Source: Xanthomonas hyacinthi (GTDB taxonomy: Bacteria > Pseudomonadota > Gammaproteobacteria > Xanthomonadales > Xanthomonadaceae). Taken from it: a stretch of 64,000 nt of DNA. Under the pieces are notes generated by a model. The model was not told the origin of the DNA. It searched no databases and saw nothing but the letters and a program-made list of their open reading frames with translations. The stretch spans positions 2,673,001 to 2,737,000 of the forward strand of contig NZ_CP043476.1 of the NCBI RefSeq assembly GCF_009769165.1, read 5' to 3'. Position 1 is the stretch's first letter, and the number at the start of each line of letters is the position of its first letter. Position numbers and translations under genes: made by a program. Below, one piece after another: positions 1 through 9,232 of the stretch.

Positions 1-356
1 AGCCCGGCGACGTGGTGTCGATCCGCTGCGGCAGCCTGCAGGTGCCGCCGGCGCAGGCCGCGGCGATGCGCCAGCCGGGCCGCTACGTGACCCTGGCGGT
101 CAGCGATCAGGGCGAGGGCATGTCCGAGGACACCAAGTCGCGGCTGTTCGAGGCCTATTTCACTACCAAGCCCGAGGGCAAGGGCACCGGCCTGGGACTG
201 GCCCAGGTCTATGGCCTGGTGCGCCAGGCCGGCGGCTTCGTCGACGTGGACTCCGAGCTGGGGCGCGGCGCCACCATCACCCTGGCGTTCCCGTACGTCG
301 CCGAAGCGCCGCCGGGCGAGAGCGGCGACAGCACGCCGCTGCCGGCGCCGGCCTGA
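1..356 (+). CDS. C-terminal end of a sensor histidine kinase (partial)
   Basis: Only the last 118 or so residues lie in the window; the reading frame is open through the left edge, so the gene begins outside. The visible part is the ATP-binding (HATPase_c) domain of a two-component sensor kinase: a DQGEGM G1 box, an F box (LFEAYFTTK), and a G2 box (GKGTGLGLA) that would hold ATP for phosphorylation of a histidine in the missing half. After the fold ends there is a short Ala/Pro-rich tail and a TGA stop; no receiver domain follows, so this is not a hybrid kinase at its C-terminus. The signal sensed and the partner regulator cannot be told from here. Confidence 0.85.
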   Translation, partial: PGDVVSIRCGSLQVPPAQAAAMRQPGRYVTLAVSDQGEGMSEDTKSRLFEAYFTTKPEGKGTGLGLAQVYGLVRQAGGFVDVDSELGRGATITLAFPYVAEAPPGESGDSTPLPAPA

Positions 357-848
357 GGCCGCGTGCACCGCGCACGCCCCTGCACGCGAGCATCCGGGCA
401 GCTGCGGCAGCGCCGCCGCGCAGCGCGTCGGCGTTGCCATGGGAACCGAGCGGATCAGGGCTGCACGCGCGCTTCGGCTGCGCTCGCGCTGCAGCGCATG
501 GCGCCTGCACCGATGGGATAACGCGACATCTGCATCATGATGCGGCCGCTGGAGGATCGCCAGCGCTGGCGCCTGGGGCGATCGACCTGCGCGCGCCGCT
601 GCGTTGCCGAATGGCTGAACGAACCTGCCGGCGGCCGCGGCGCCGCGCGCTCGCCCATCTTCGCGAAAGCTTACTATTCGAGGTTTACAGTGGCGGCCGT
701 CTTTTGCCCGCCCGACAGGAGAGAACGTGGGTACGAGTGGCAATCACAGCAAGGCGGTGCCGGTCGTGGCGCCAGGGTCCGCCACGCCGCGCTGGTGCGC
801 GGATGCGTGGCCGCGTCGCGGCGCTGTCCGACGAGGCTGGCGGAACGC
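357..848. other. intergenic region upstream of opgH
   Basis: About 490 bases between the kinase end and the chosen opgH start. The opgH frame stays open back to 537, but that stretch translates to a low-complexity Arg/Ala-rich sequence unlike the family, so it is treated as leader. A slightly AT-richer patch near 665-690 could hold a promoter, but I see no convincing -35/-10 pair. Confidence 0.4.
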
Positions 849-2780
849 ATGAGCATGGTCGCCCCCCCACCGACCCTGCCGGTCTCCGCTGCGCTCGATG
901 CCGGCCATGCGGTGCTGCCGTCCGAGGCGCCTTTGCCGATGCCGGTGCAGTCGCTGCGCGAAGGCAAACTGCGCAACAAACGCGTGCCGAGCACGCCGCC
1001 GGGGATGTTCTGGCGGCGGCTGTACGTGTTCGGCAGCACCGCGCTGATGACCGCCTGCGCCAGCGTGCTGATCGGCAAGGTGCTGCTGATCGGCGGGGTC
1101 AGCGTGCTCGAAGCCTGCCTGATGGCGCTGTTCATCCCCCTGTTCGCGTGGATCGCGTTTTCGTTCGTCAGCGCGCTGGCCGGATTCGCGACCCTGGTGT
1201 TCGGCGGCGGGCGCAAGCTCGGCATCGACCCGGATGCGCCGCTGCCGACGGTGCGCAGCCGCACCGCCTTGCTGATGCCCACCTACAACGAAGACCCGCA
1301 TCGGCTGATGGCCGGGCTGCAGGCGATCTACGAATCGGTCGAGGCCACCGGCCAACTCGCGCATTTCGACTTCTTCATCCTCAGCGACACCACCCGCGCC
1401 GCGGTCGGCGCCGAGGAAGAGCAGGTCTACGCCGAGCTAGTCGCGCGTACCGGCGGCCACGGCCGCATCTACTATCGGCGCCGCGCCGACAACGCCGAGC
1501 GCAAGGCCGGCAACATCGCCGACTGGGTGCGCCGTTTCGGCGGCGCCTACCCGCAGATGCTGATCCTGGACGCCGACAGCCTGATGACCGGCGAAACCAT
1601 CGTGCGCCTGGTCGCGGGCATGGAAGCCCATCCCGATGTGGGCCTGATCCAGACCTTGCCGGAAGTGGTCAACGGCAACAGCGTGTTCGCGCGCATGCAG
1701 CAGTTCGGCGGCCGCGTCTACGGCCCGGTGATCGCCTACGGCGTGGCCTGGTGGCACGGCGCGGAGAGCAACTACTGGGGCCACAACGCGGTGATCCGCA
1801 CCCTGGCCTTCGCCGAACAGGCCGGCCTGCCGGCATTGCCCGGGCGCAAGCCGTTCGGCGGCCACGTGCTCAGCCACGATTTCGTCGAGGCCGCGCTGAT
1901 GCGCCGCGGCGGCTGGGCCACGCACATGGTGCCGTACCTGCAGGGCAGCTACGAGGAAGGCCCGCCGACGCTGACCGACCTGCTGGTGCGCGACCGCCGC
2001 TGGTGCCAGGGCAACCTGCAGCATTCCAAGGTGGTCGCCGCGCGCGGCCTGCACTGGATCAGCCGCATGCACATGATGATCGGCATCGGCCATTACTTCA
2101 CCGCGCCGATGTGGGGCCTGCTGATGCTGATCGGCATCGCGATCCCGCTGCAGAGCAATGGCATCGACCTGGTCGCCACGGTGGTGGCGCCGTTCTCGCC
2201 GGCGCGCTACTGGCACCAGCAGGACTCGACCCGGGTGTTCTGGGTGTTCGCGGTGACCATGTTCGTGCTGCTGGCGCCGAAGGTGCTGGGCTACGTCGCC
2301 ATGCTGCTGAAACCGCAGGAGCGGCGCGGCTGCGGCGGTGCGTTGCGCGCGCTGTTGAGCATGCTGCTGGAAACCGTGCTGGCGGCGCTGATGGCGCCGG
2401 TGGTGATGTACGTGCAGTCGCGCGGCGTGGCCGAAGTGCTGGCCGGCAAGGACTCGGGCTGGGACGCGCAGCAACGCGACGACGGCCGCCTGTCGTGGCT
2501 GGCGTTGGCGCGCAGCTACGGCGGACTCAGCGCGTTCGGGCTGCTGATGGGGGCGATGGCCTATGTGGTGTCGCCGTCGCTGGCGGCGTGGATGGCGCCG
2601 GTGGTGATCGGCATGGCGCTGGCGATTCCGGTGGTGGCGCTGAGTTCCTCGCGTGCGGCCGGGCTGTGGCTGCGCCAGCTGCGCATCCTGTCCATCCCCG
2701 AAGAGCAGCAGCCGCCGGCGGTGCTGCTGCGCGCGGGCGAATTGCGCCGCGCCGCCGCCGCGCGCCGCGCCGGCGGCTGA
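849..2780 (+). CDS. opgH: glucans biosynthesis glucosyltransferase H
   Basis: Inner-membrane family 2 glycosyltransferase that makes the beta-1,2 glucose backbone of osmoregulated periplasmic glucans from UDP-glucose. From the ATG at 849 the protein is 643 residues, the usual size in xanthomonads; the open frame extends upstream to 537, but family similarity begins near residue 30. Two membrane segments precede the cytoplasmic catalytic domain, which shows the nucleotide-sugar aspartates (ILDADS) and the processive-transferase motif (RRWCQGN); more membrane segments follow. No opgG lies next to it. In Xanthomonas these glucans matter for osmoprotection and virulence (family knowledge). Start choice is moderately sure, identity very sure. 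Confidence 0.93.
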   Translation: MSMVAPPPTLPVSAALDAGHAVLPSEAPLPMPVQSLREGKLRNKRVPSTPPGMFWRRLYVFGSTALMTACASVLIGKVLLIGGVSVLEACLMALFIPLFAWIAFSFVSALAGFATLVFGGGRKLGIDPDAPLPTVRSRTALLMPTYNEDPHRLMAGLQAIYESVEATGQLAHFDFFILSDTTRAAVGAEEEQVYAELVARTGGHGRIYYRRRADNAERKAGNIADWVRRFGGAYPQMLILDADSLMTGETIVRLVAGMEAHPDVGLIQTLPEVVNGNSVFARMQQFGGRVYGPVIAYGVAWWHGAESNYWGHNAVIRTLAFAEQAGLPALPGRKPFGGHVLSHDFVEAALMRRGGWATHMVPYLQGSYEEGPPTLTDLLVRDRRWCQGNLQHSKVVAARGLHWISRMHMMIGIGHYFTAPMWGLLMLIGIAIPLQSNGIDLVATVVAPFSPARYWHQQDSTRVFWVFAVTMFVLLAPKVLGYVAMLLKPQERRGCGGALRALLSMLLETVLAALMAPVVMYVQSRGVAEVLAGKDSGWDAQQRDDGRLSWLALARSYGGLSAFGLLMGAMAYVVSPSLAAWMAPVVIGMALAIPVVALSSSRAAGLWLRQLRILSIPEEQQPPAVLLRAGELRRAAAARRAGG

Positions 2781-2823
2781 CGCGGCAGGCATAATGCGCC
2801 CCATCTCGATGGAGACCGCGCGC

Positions 2824-3489
2824 ATGCTGGAAACAGTGGAACACGAAACCGCCGCTTCGCCGGCCTGGACCGTGCTGTGGCTGCATGGACTCGGCGCCGA
2901 CGGCCACGACTTCGCGCCGCTGGTGCCGGAACTGCTGCGGCCGGGCTGGCCGGCGTTGCGCTTCGTGTTTCCGCATGCGCCGGTGCGCGCGGTGACGATC
3001 AACAACGGCGTGCGCATGCGCGCCTGGTACGACATCGTCAGCCCGGATTTTTCCAACCGCGCCGATAGCGCCGGCGTCGCCGCCTCGGTCGTCCTGGTCG
3101 AGGAACTGATCGCGCGCGAGCACGCGCGCGGCGTGCCCGCCGAGCGCCTGCTGCTGGCCGGTTTCTCGCAGGGCGGCGCCATCACCCTGGCGGCAGGCTT
3201 GCGCCGCGAACGGCCGCTGGCCGGCTTGATCGCCCTGTCCAGCTACCTGCCGGAGGTGGCCGGCGTGGCCCGCTGGCATGCGCCGGCGGCGCTGTCGCAG
3301 CCGCTGTTCATGGCCCATGGCCAGGGCGATCCGGTGATCCCGCAAGCCTATGCCGAGCAGACCGCGCAGGCGCTGCAGGCGCTGGGCATGCCGGTGCAGT
3401 GGCAGCGCTATCCGATGGCGCACCAGGTCTGCGCCGAAGAGATCGCCGATCTGCGCGACTGGATGAGCGCGCGCTTCGCCGCCGGCTGA
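2824..3489 (+). CDS. carboxylesterase / phospholipase-type alpha/beta hydrolase
   Basis: A 221-residue cytoplasmic esterase of the carboxylesterase 2 / acyl-protein thioesterase family. It shows the oxyanion region (LHGLGADG), the nucleophile elbow GFSQGG, the acid in GQGDPV and the histidine in the MAHQV segment, i.e. a complete Ser-Asp-His triad. Three in-frame ATGs occur (2794, 2809, 2824); 2824 is preferred because a GGAG ribosome site sits at about 9 bases and because the domain begins just after it. It starts 43 bases after opgH, so the two may be co-transcribed, though no functional link is known. Natural substrate unknown. Confidence 0.85.
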   Translation: MLETVEHETAASPAWTVLWLHGLGADGHDFAPLVPELLRPGWPALRFVFPHAPVRAVTINNGVRMRAWYDIVSPDFSNRADSAGVAASVVLVEELIAREHARGVPAERLLLAGFSQGGAITLAAGLRRERPLAGLIALSSYLPEVAGVARWHAPAALSQPLFMAHGQGDPVIPQAYAEQTAQALQALGMPVQWQRYPMAHQVCAEEIADLRDWMSARFAAG

Positions 3490-3616
3490 GCCGCGGCCGC
3501 AGCGCATTGCCGCGTGGGCGGGACCCGCGGCAATGCACTGCGGCGCGGATGACGGCCCGCCGGCAGCGGGGCTACTATGCGGCGAGACCGCGCTCTGGCC
3601 CACTGAGGTGACGTAC

Positions 3617-4345
3617 GTGAAGGTGCTGATCGCCGACGACGAACCCTTGGCACGCGAGCGCCTGCGTGCGCTGCTGGCCGAGCACGCCGGCGTCGAGGTG
3701 GTGGCCGAGGCCGGCAATGGCCTGGAGACGTTGCGCGCCTGCGCCGCGTTGCACCCGGATCTGGTGCTGCTGGACATCGCCATGCCCGGTGTCGACGGTT
3801 TGGAGACCGCGCGCCACCTGGCCAGCTTCGAGCCGCGCCCGGCGGTGGTGTTCTGCACCGCCTACGATGCGCACGCGCTGTCCGCGTTCGAGGCCGCGGC
3901 GATCGACTACCTGATGAAACCGGTGCGCGCCGAGCGGCTGGCGGCGGCGCTGGAGCGCACGCGCACCTTCATGGCCGGCCGTAGCGGCGCCGCGGCGATT
4001 CCGTCGCAGCAACGCCGCAGCCACCTGTGCGCACGCTTGCGCGGCAGCCTGCGGCTGATCCCGGTCGACGACATCCACTACCTGCAGGCCGAGGAAAAAT
4101 ACGTGGTGGTGCACCATGCGCGCGGCGAGGACCTGATCGAGGAGTCGCTGAAGTCGCTGGAAGAGGAATTCGCCGAGCGCTTCGTGCGCATCCATCGCAA
4201 CTGCCTGGTCGCGCGCCATGAGCTGGTCGAGCTGCGCCGCCTCGGCGAGGGCCAGGTGCATGCGCTGCTGCGCCATGGCAAGCAGCCGCTGGAGGTAAGC
4301 CGGCGCTGCGTGGCGCAGCTGCGGCAGGAGATCCGGCATCTCTGA
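3617..4345 (+). CDS. LytTR-family response regulator (AlgR-like)
   Basis: A 242-residue two-component response regulator. The N-terminal receiver domain has the acidic pair (ADDEP), the phospho-acceptor aspartate in [10 protein letters not shown] near residue 54, and the conserved Lys in LMKPVR. The C-terminal LytTR DNA-binding domain includes EEKYVVV and the [10 protein letters not shown] segment. This is the architecture of AlgR and of xanthomonad virulence regulators. The GTG at 3617 is chosen because TGAGG lies 8 bases upstream; a GTG at 3608 is the alternative. hemC follows 157 bases later, a neighbourhood also seen for algR in pseudomonads. The cognate kinase is not adjacent in the window. 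Confidence 0.88.
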   Translation: MKVLIADDEPLARERLRALLAEHAGVEVVAEAGNGLETLRACAALHPDLVLLDIAMPGVDGLETARHLASFEPRPAVVFCTAYDAHALSAFEAAAIDYLMKPVRAERLAAALERTRTFMAGRSGAAAIPSQQRRSHLCARLRGSLRLIPVDDIHYLQAEEKYVVVHHARGEDLIEESLKSLEEEFAERFVRIHRNCLVARHELVELRRLGEGQVHALLRHGKQPLEVSRRCVAQLRQEIRHL

Positions 4346-4349
4346 GGGG

Positions 4350-4455
4350 CCGGGATTGGGGATTCGGGATGAGCATCCATGCGGCTGTGGAAGGCGGGGA
4401 TTCGGGATGCGCGGCCGTTCGGCGGTGGAAGGGGCGGGATTGGCGGGGGGTGTTG
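4350..4455. repeat. family A repeat (GGGATTGGGGATTCGGGAT type)
   Basis: Short G-rich units built on GGGATT/GGGGATTCGGGAT occur at 4350-4371, 4395-4410 and around 4432, between the LytTR regulator and hemC. The same family recurs at gene ends across the window (5618, 19598, 21113, 27311, 57979, 58966), often as inverted pairs. Here only one orientation is seen, so it is not an obvious hairpin. Confidence 0.7.
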
Positions 4456-4502
4456 GCTCCGCGGCTGCGGCCTGCGGCGGTGCTTTCCGCGATAATGGGC
4501 GG

Positions 4503-5426
4503 ATGAAGATCCTGCGCATCGCTACCCGCAAGAGTCCGCTCGCCCTGTGGCAGAGCGAACATGTCGCCGAACGTCTGCGCCAGGCGCACCCGCAGCTGGA
4601 CGTGGTGCTGGTGCCGATGAGCACCCGCGGCGACGAGGTGCTGGACCGCTCGCTGGCGGCGATCGGCGGCAAGGGCCTGTTCCTGAAGGAGCTGGAGCTG
4701 GCGATGCTGCGCGGCGAGGCCGATTGCGCGGTGCATTCGCTGAAGGACGTGCCGATGGAGCTGGACCCGCCGTTCGTGCTGCCGGCGATCCTGGTCCGCG
4801 CCGACCCGGCCGATGCGCTGGTCTCCAATCTCTATGCGTCGCTGGAGGCGCTGCCGCTGGGCGCGCGCGTGGGCACCTCGTCGCTGCGCCGGCAGGCGCA
4901 GCTGCGCGCGCGGCGCCCGGACCTGCAGCTGCTGGACCTGCGCGGCAACGTCAACACGCGCCTGGCCAAGCTCGACAACGGCGGCTACGACGGCATCGTA
5001 CTGGCCTGCGCCGGCCTGCAGCGGCTGGGCCTGGCCGCGCGCATCACCCAGCGCCTGCAGGCGCCGGAGTGGCTGCCGGCACCGGCGCAGGGCGCCATCG
5101 CGGTGGAGTGCCGCGGCGACGACGCGGCCGCGCTGGAGCTGTTCGCCGTGCTCGACGATGCGCCCACCCGTCGCTGCGTGGAGGCCGAGCGGGCGATGAA
5201 CCGCGCGCTGCACGGCAGCTGCCACGTGCCGGTGGCCGCGTTCGCGCACTGGCAGGGCGAAGACCTGCTGCTGCAGGGCATGGTCGGCGGGGTCGCCGAC
5301 GGGCGCCTGGTGCGCGCCGACGCGCAGCATCCGGCACACGATCCGCAGGCGCTGGGCCAGGCCGTGGCCGAGGCGCTGCTCGGCGCTGGCGCGCGCGAGC
5401 TGCTGGATGCCGCGCTGCCGGCCTGA
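4503..5426 (+). CDS. hemC: hydroxymethylbilane synthase (porphobilinogen deaminase)
   Basis: Joins four porphobilinogen molecules into hydroxymethylbilane, the linear tetrapyrrole precursor of heme and siroheme, in the cytosol. The 307-residue protein has the family start ([13 protein letters not shown]), the substrate-binding loop [14 protein letters not shown] with its catalytic aspartate nearby, [10 protein letters not shown] and the dipyrromethane-cofactor cysteine C240 in HGSCHVP. The ATG at 4503 matches the usual N-terminus; the frame is open further upstream only through repeat DNA. Complete and of standard length. Confidence 0.97.
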   Translation: MKILRIATRKSPLALWQSEHVAERLRQAHPQLDVVLVPMSTRGDEVLDRSLAAIGGKGLFLKELELAMLRGEADCAVHSLKDVPMELDPPFVLPAILVRADPADALVSNLYASLEALPLGARVGTSSLRRQAQLRARRPDLQLLDLRGNVNTRLAKLDNGGYDGIVLACAGLQRLGLAARITQRLQAPEWLPAPAQGAIAVECRGDDAAALELFAVLDDAPTRRCVEAERAMNRALHGSCHVPVAAFAHWQGEDLLLQGMVGGVADGRLVRADAQHPAHDPQALGQAVAEALLGAGARELLDAALPA

Positions 5427-5511
5427 GGGCCGGCGGGGCACCCGTTGCATCCGGACAAATCCGGTATCCGCAGGCAGCGAACCTGGAGCGACTCTTGCCC
5501 CCTTTTCGGGA

Positions 5512-5553
5512 TCAGCCGCGACAGGCGTTACCGGTAACGCCTGTCGCGGCTGA
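5512..5553. repeat. perfect 42-bp palindrome, likely two-way terminator or REP
   Basis: Positions 5512-5532 are the exact reverse complement of 5533-5553, with no mismatch and no spacer, centred on TTACCGGTAA. It lies between the converging ends of hemC (plus) and the DUF481 gene (minus). The arm contains GTCGCGGCTGA, which also occurs in the repeat at 17072, so it appears to be a variant of family B. No T-run follows on either side, so a classical intrinsic terminator is not certain. Confidence 0.75.
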
Positions 5554-5617
5554 AACCGCCTACAGAACTGCGCTCAGCCGAACCCCAATTGCCGGCCTGC
5601 CGCAGTACCTGCCGTTG

Positions 5618-5648
5618 CGAATCCCCAATCCCAAATCCCCAATCCCGG
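5618..5648. repeat. family A repeat (reverse orientation)
   Basis: Units of CGAATCCCCAATCCC followed by AAATCCCCAATCCC run right up to the stop codon of the minus-strand DUF481 gene at 5651. They are the reverse complement of the copy at 4350-4371, so hemC is flanked by inverted copies of this family. Confidence 0.7.
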
Positions 5649-5650
5649 CC

Positions 5651-6439
5651 TTACTTGAACTTGTAGACCACGTTCATCGTGGTCAGCGTATCGGTCTTCT
5701 TCTTGTCGTCGCTGACATCGCTGTTGTGGCGCGCCTGCCAGCCGGCCTTCAGCGCCAGCCGCGAATTCATGCTGACCGAGATGCCCAGGTCGTTCTGCGC
5801 GAAGGTGTTGTACGAACCCGATTCGATCAGCAAGGTATTGGCCAGCTCGGTGTTGGCGGTCAGGCCGTACTTGAAGTCGACCAGGCCGCGGCCGATCAGC
5901 CCGGTCTCGGTGCGGTCCTCGGCCACGTCGTGGGCGCGGCGCACACCGGGGCCGATCTGCACGTCGATGCTGCGGCGCTCGCCGTCCATGATCCGCGTGC
6001 CGTAGCCGATGCCGATCGTGGCCAGTCGGTCGTAGGTGGCGAAATCGTCGCGCTCGTAACGCAGCGAGGCGGTCAGCTGGCGGTGTTCGCCCAGCTGCAG
6101 TGCGCTGCCGGCGCTGCCGGTATAGCGGTTGGAGGTGGTCTGGTGCACGCGCTCGGTGCTGCCGTCGTCGTTGGTGTTGGTGTACTCGGCGCTGGCGCGC
6201 AACGCGAACAGGTCGATGCTGTGGATCCAGTCGCCATCCAGGTACTGGCCCTTGAACCGGCCGTTGAAGCTCTCATTGGAACTGTTGCCGCGCGACGAGG
6301 CGAAGCCCAGCTCGCCGGAGCCGCTCCACGGTGAACTGCCTGGTTCCGCCGGCGGCGCGGGCACGTCGGCGGCGCAGGCCGCGGAGCTGTACAGCAGCAG
6401 CAAGGCGATCGCGGATACTACGGTGGCGCGGCGGGGCAT
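5651..6439 (-). CDS. DUF481 (YdiY-like) outer-membrane protein
   Basis: A 262-residue exported protein. Residues 1-23 form a signal peptide ending ACA-AD; the rest is made of alternating beta strands rich in aromatic and polar residues and ends with a C-terminal aromatic/basic strand (VVYKFK), as in small outer-membrane barrels. The GELGFASSRGNSSNES segment is typical of the DUF481/YdiY family, annotated as salt-induced outer-membrane proteins; the molecular role is unknown. It faces hemC tail to tail. The gene appears complete. Confidence 0.85.
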   Translation of the reverse strand: MPRRATVVSAIALLLLYSSAACAADVPAPPAEPGSSPWSGSGELGFASSRGNSSNESFNGRFKGQYLDGDWIHSIDLFALRASAEYTNTNDDGSTERVHQTTSNRYTGSAGSALQLGEHRQLTASLRYERDDFATYDRLATIGIGYGTRIMDGERRSIDVQIGPGVRRAHDVAEDRTETGLIGRGLVDFKYGLTANTELANTLLIESGSYNTFAQNDLGISVSMNSRLALKAGWQARHNSDVSDDKKKTDTLTTMNVVYKFK

Positions 6440-6632
6440 GGCTTTCTCCGAGTTGAGGACGCAGCCTTCGGCTAACGCAATGGAAACGATTTCATCATAC
6501 CGGATCTACATGACGTCCCGGCCGCCGCCAGGCCCGGGCTTCATCGCCGGTTCGGCCGCGCTGCCGCGGTCCGCGCCGCGCGCCCGGCCGCCGCGCGTTT
6601 TTCCGCCACGGACTTCAGACATAATCGGCGCC

Positions 6633-7604
6633 ATGGACCGCTACGAACGCATCAATGCTCTGCACCGGCTGCTCAAGGCCGCCCGCTATCCGGTGACGGT
6701 GGCGCGCCTGCAGGACGAATTGCGCTGCTCCCGCGCCACCGTCTACCGCGACCTGGCGTTCCTGCGCGATGCGCTGATGGCCCCGGTCGAGGGCGACGGC
6801 GAGGCCGGGTTCCGCTACGCGTCCGGCGAGAGCGACCGCTTCGAACTGCCCGGGCTGTGGCTCAGTTCCGAGGAACTGCACGCGCTGCTGGCCTCGCAGC
6901 AATTGCTGGCGCGCACCGGCGGCGGGGTGCTGTCCTCGGTGCTGGCGCCGCTGCAGCAGCGCATCGAGAGCCTGCTGGCGGCGCAGGCCGGGGCCACCCA
7001 TTGGCCGGTGGAGCGGGTGCGGGTGATCCCGCACCGCGGCCGCAAGCTCGACGAGGCCAGCTTCCGCACCGTCGCCTCGGCGGTGCTGGAGCGCAGGCGG
7101 CTGTCGTTCGACTACCGCGCGCGCTCCACCGACGAATCGACCAAGCGCACGGTGTCGCCGCAGCGCATCACCCATTACCGCGACAACTGGTACCTGGACG
7201 CCTGGGACCATGGCCGCGATGCGGTGCGCAGCTTCGCGGTGGACCGCATCAACCATGCGCGGTTGCTCGACCAGCCGGCGCAGGACGTGGCCGACGAGGA
7301 GCTGGACTCGCAATTGGCGGCCAGCTACGGGATCTTCTCCGGTGCACCCAAGGGCTGGGCGACGATCGTGTTCAGCCCCAAGGCGGCGCGCTGGGTCGCC
7401 GACGAGCACTGGCATTCCAAGCAGCAGGGGCGCTTCCTGGCCGACGGCCGCTACGAACTGAAGCTGCCGTACAGCGTCTCGCGCGAGCTGCTGATGGACG
7501 TGCTGCACTATGGTTCGGATGCGGAAATCGTCGAGCCGCGTTCGCTGCGCGAGCAGGCCAAGGCGCTGCTGTCGCTGGCGCTGAGCAACTACAGCGACGA
7601 CTGA
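6633..7604 (+). CDS. YafY-like transcriptional regulator (HTH_11 + WYL)
   Basis: A 323-residue DNA-binding regulator. An N-terminal winged helix-turn-helix (about residues 1-60, with RYPVTVARLQDEL and SRATVYRDL) is followed by a WYL domain (about 145-220, with DNWYLDAWD) and a WCX-type C-terminal region. WYL regulators bind small ligands or nucleic acids, and in many bacteria govern DNA damage or defence genes; no such genes are nearby. The ATG at 6633 is chosen because the HTH starts immediately after it, although the frame is open upstream. The target is unknown. Confidence 0.85.
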   Translation: MDRYERINALHRLLKAARYPVTVARLQDELRCSRATVYRDLAFLRDALMAPVEGDGEAGFRYASGESDRFELPGLWLSSEELHALLASQQLLARTGGGVLSSVLAPLQQRIESLLAAQAGATHWPVERVRVIPHRGRKLDEASFRTVASAVLERRRLSFDYRARSTDESTKRTVSPQRITHYRDNWYLDAWDHGRDAVRSFAVDRINHARLLDQPAQDVADEELDSQLAASYGIFSGAPKGWATIVFSPKAARWVADEHWHSKQQGRFLADGRYELKLPYSVSRELLMDVLHYGSDAEIVEPRSLREQAKALLSLALSNYSDD

Positions 7605-7628
7605 GGCGTTCGCGCGGCGCGGCGCTGT

Positions 7629-8057
7629 CTACGCTGGGTCCAGCGGGACCGCGCCACTGCTCAGGATGGCGCCGATGTTGCGCTCGATCCAGTCCACCAG
7701 CGCCTGCACATGCGCCGCGGCCTCCTCGCCCAGTGGGGTCAGGTCGTATTCCACGTGCGGCGGCACCACCGGGTAGGCGGTGCGCTGCACGAAACCGTCC
7801 GCTTCCAGCGCCTGCAGGGTCTGCGACAGCATCTTCTCGCTGACCCCTTCCAGGCCGCGGCGCAGGTCGCCGAAGCGATGCGTGCCCTTGCGCAACGCCA
7901 CCAGCACCAGCACGCCCCAGCGGCTGGTCACATGGCTGAGCACGGCGCGCGAGGGGCAGTTCTGCGCGAACACCTGGCCCCGCGTGAGGTCTGCGGCGGC
8001 AGCGCGCTGCGAAGCGTAGAGCATCTCGGAGGGAACGCTGGCCAAGCGATGCACCAT
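7629..8057 (-). CDS. HxlR-family transcriptional regulator
   Basis: A 142-residue single-domain winged-helix regulator of the HxlR/MarR-like class. It has the N-terminal cysteine in NCPSRAVL, the recognition region FGDLRRGLEGVSEKMLSQTL, and the wing ending VEYDLTPLGEE. In this family the conserved Cys can sense electrophiles or disulfide stress (family knowledge). The ATG at 8057 lacks a clear ribosome site; an in-frame ATG at 8024 is an equally good start. It faces the WYL regulator tail to tail, 24 bases apart. Confidence 0.83.
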   Translation of the reverse strand: MVHRLASVPSEMLYASQRAAAADLTRGQVFAQNCPSRAVLSHVTSRWGVLVLVALRKGTHRFGDLRRGLEGVSEKMLSQTLQALEADGFVQRTAYPVVPPHVEYDLTPLGEEAAAHVQALVDWIERNIGAILSSGAVPLDPA

Positions 8058-8148
8058 CTAGTAGGGGAGGACCGGCCCGATCATACGTGGGCCGGCCGGC
8101 GCTTCCCTGAGCGCAAGATGATCGGCGGCACCCGCCGCCGGCAGCGAT

Positions 8149-8733
8149 TCAGGGCTTGCTCGGCACTTCGAAACCGAGCTTGCCGACCTGGTCGCGGCGC
8201 TGCGCCACGCGCTTGAGCTTGTCCACCTTGATCCCGTAGTCGTGGTCCAGCTTGCCGACCAGTTCGCGGTACTGCTTGTGGCCCATGTCCGGGGTGCGCG
8301 CGAACACCCAGGCCAGATCGCGGCCGGGATAGTCGACCAGCGCCCAGGAATAGTCCGGCGCCACTTCGAGGATGCGGTACTTGGTCGGCACCACGGCGAA
8401 GAACCAGGTGGTCCAACGGCGGTCGCCGCTGCCGTCCTTGACCGTGGCGCGCGAGGCGACCTCCTTGACCGGCTCGTCGAAGCCTTCGCGGTACTGGTAG
8501 CGCACGGCGATCTTGCCGTCCTCCCTGAGCGTGTACTCGTCGCTGCTGGCGACATGGCCGCGTTCGGTGAAATTGGGCACGTGCGCGATCACGTACCAGC
8601 GGCCCATGAAGCGCTGCAGGTCGATCGGCGGTTGCTGCGAGGGTTCTCGCTCCGGGGACTTCGCGCGCGCCGCCGGCAGGGGAACGGCCATGCCCAGCAG
8701 CAGCACGGAGGCGAACAGGGAAAGCAGGCGCAT
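8149..8733 (-). CDS. blc: bacterial lipocalin (Blc-like)
   Basis: A 194-residue lipocalin. After a signal peptide (MRLLSLFASVLLLGM... cut near PAARA) comes the first conserved lipocalin signature FMGRWYVIAHVPNF, then WFFAVVPTKYRILEV and the YSWALVDYPGRDLAWVFAR strand typical of Blc. Classical Blc is an outer-membrane lipoprotein binding lysophospholipids; here no lipobox cysteine is seen, so it is predicted to be soluble in the periplasm. The ATG at 8733 is preferred over a GTG at 8763 because it begins the signal peptide. It is 91 bases upstream of the HxlR gene on the same strand. Confidence 0.87.
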   Translation of the reverse strand: MRLLSLFASVLLLGMAVPLPAARAKSPEREPSQQPPIDLQRFMGRWYVIAHVPNFTERGHVASSDEYTLREDGKIAVRYQYREGFDEPVKEVASRATVKDGSGDRRWTTWFFAVVPTKYRILEVAPDYSWALVDYPGRDLAWVFARTPDMGHKQYRELVGKLDHDYGIKVDKLKRVAQRRDQVGKLGFEVPSKP

Positions 8734-8866
8734 AAGGCAGGATCCGGAGGCTTGAAGAAACACGCTACCCAGTATCGGGCGAAAGCGATGTCAATAGTGG
8801 GTCGCAGCCGTTGAGATGGCCGCGCGGCAGGCTGCGCGCCTCAGCCTTCGCTCCGGAGCCGCCGCC

Positions 8867-9166
8867 ATGCCGATCGCCCGTTCGTCCCGCCCGGCCCATG
8901 CGCCGCACCCCGGCCTGCGCCGCCTGGTGCGGCAGGCGCTGCTCGCCGGCCTGGCCCTGGTCCTGGTCTGGCCGGCCGCGCGCGGCTACAGCGAATGGCT
9001 GGGCTGGCGGCCGCTGTGGCTGCTGGGCATGCCGCTGAGCGCGTGGTGGGCGCTGCACCGCTTCCCGCTGCCGCTGCGGCCGTTGCGCCGGGTCCTGGCG
9101 CAACGGCCGCGGGTGCAGGCGCGGCGGCGGCGCGCGCCGGCGTGGCGGTTCAGCCGCGTGGCCTGA
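8867..9166 (+). CDS. small hypothetical membrane protein
   Basis: A 99-residue protein with a very basic, Arg-rich N- and C-terminus and two hydrophobic stretches (LLAGLALVLVWPAA and PLWLLGMPLSAWWAL), so a small inner-membrane protein with two short helices. The ATG at 8867 has CCGGAG about 8 bases upstream. No family is recognised. It sits just before the prolyl oligopeptidase gene on the same strand, about 66 bases away. Composition-driven open frames are common in this DNA, so this could be spurious, but the helices and ribosome site support it. Confidence 0.5.
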   Translation: MPIARSSRPAHAPHPGLRRLVRQALLAGLALVLVWPAARGYSEWLGWRPLWLLGMPLSAWWALHRFPLPLRPLRRVLAQRPRVQARRRRAPAWRFSRVA

Positions 9167-9232
9167 CCTTCGGCAGGGGAGGGCCGCGGCCCTGCATGCT
9201 ACGGTTCGGCGCTGTTCTCCTGGACCTGCCCG

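Noticed and set aside
434..2794. Long plus-strand open frame parallel to opgH
   Set aside because: Arg/Ala/Gly-rich translation without any domain; a shadow of opgH in GC-rich DNA.
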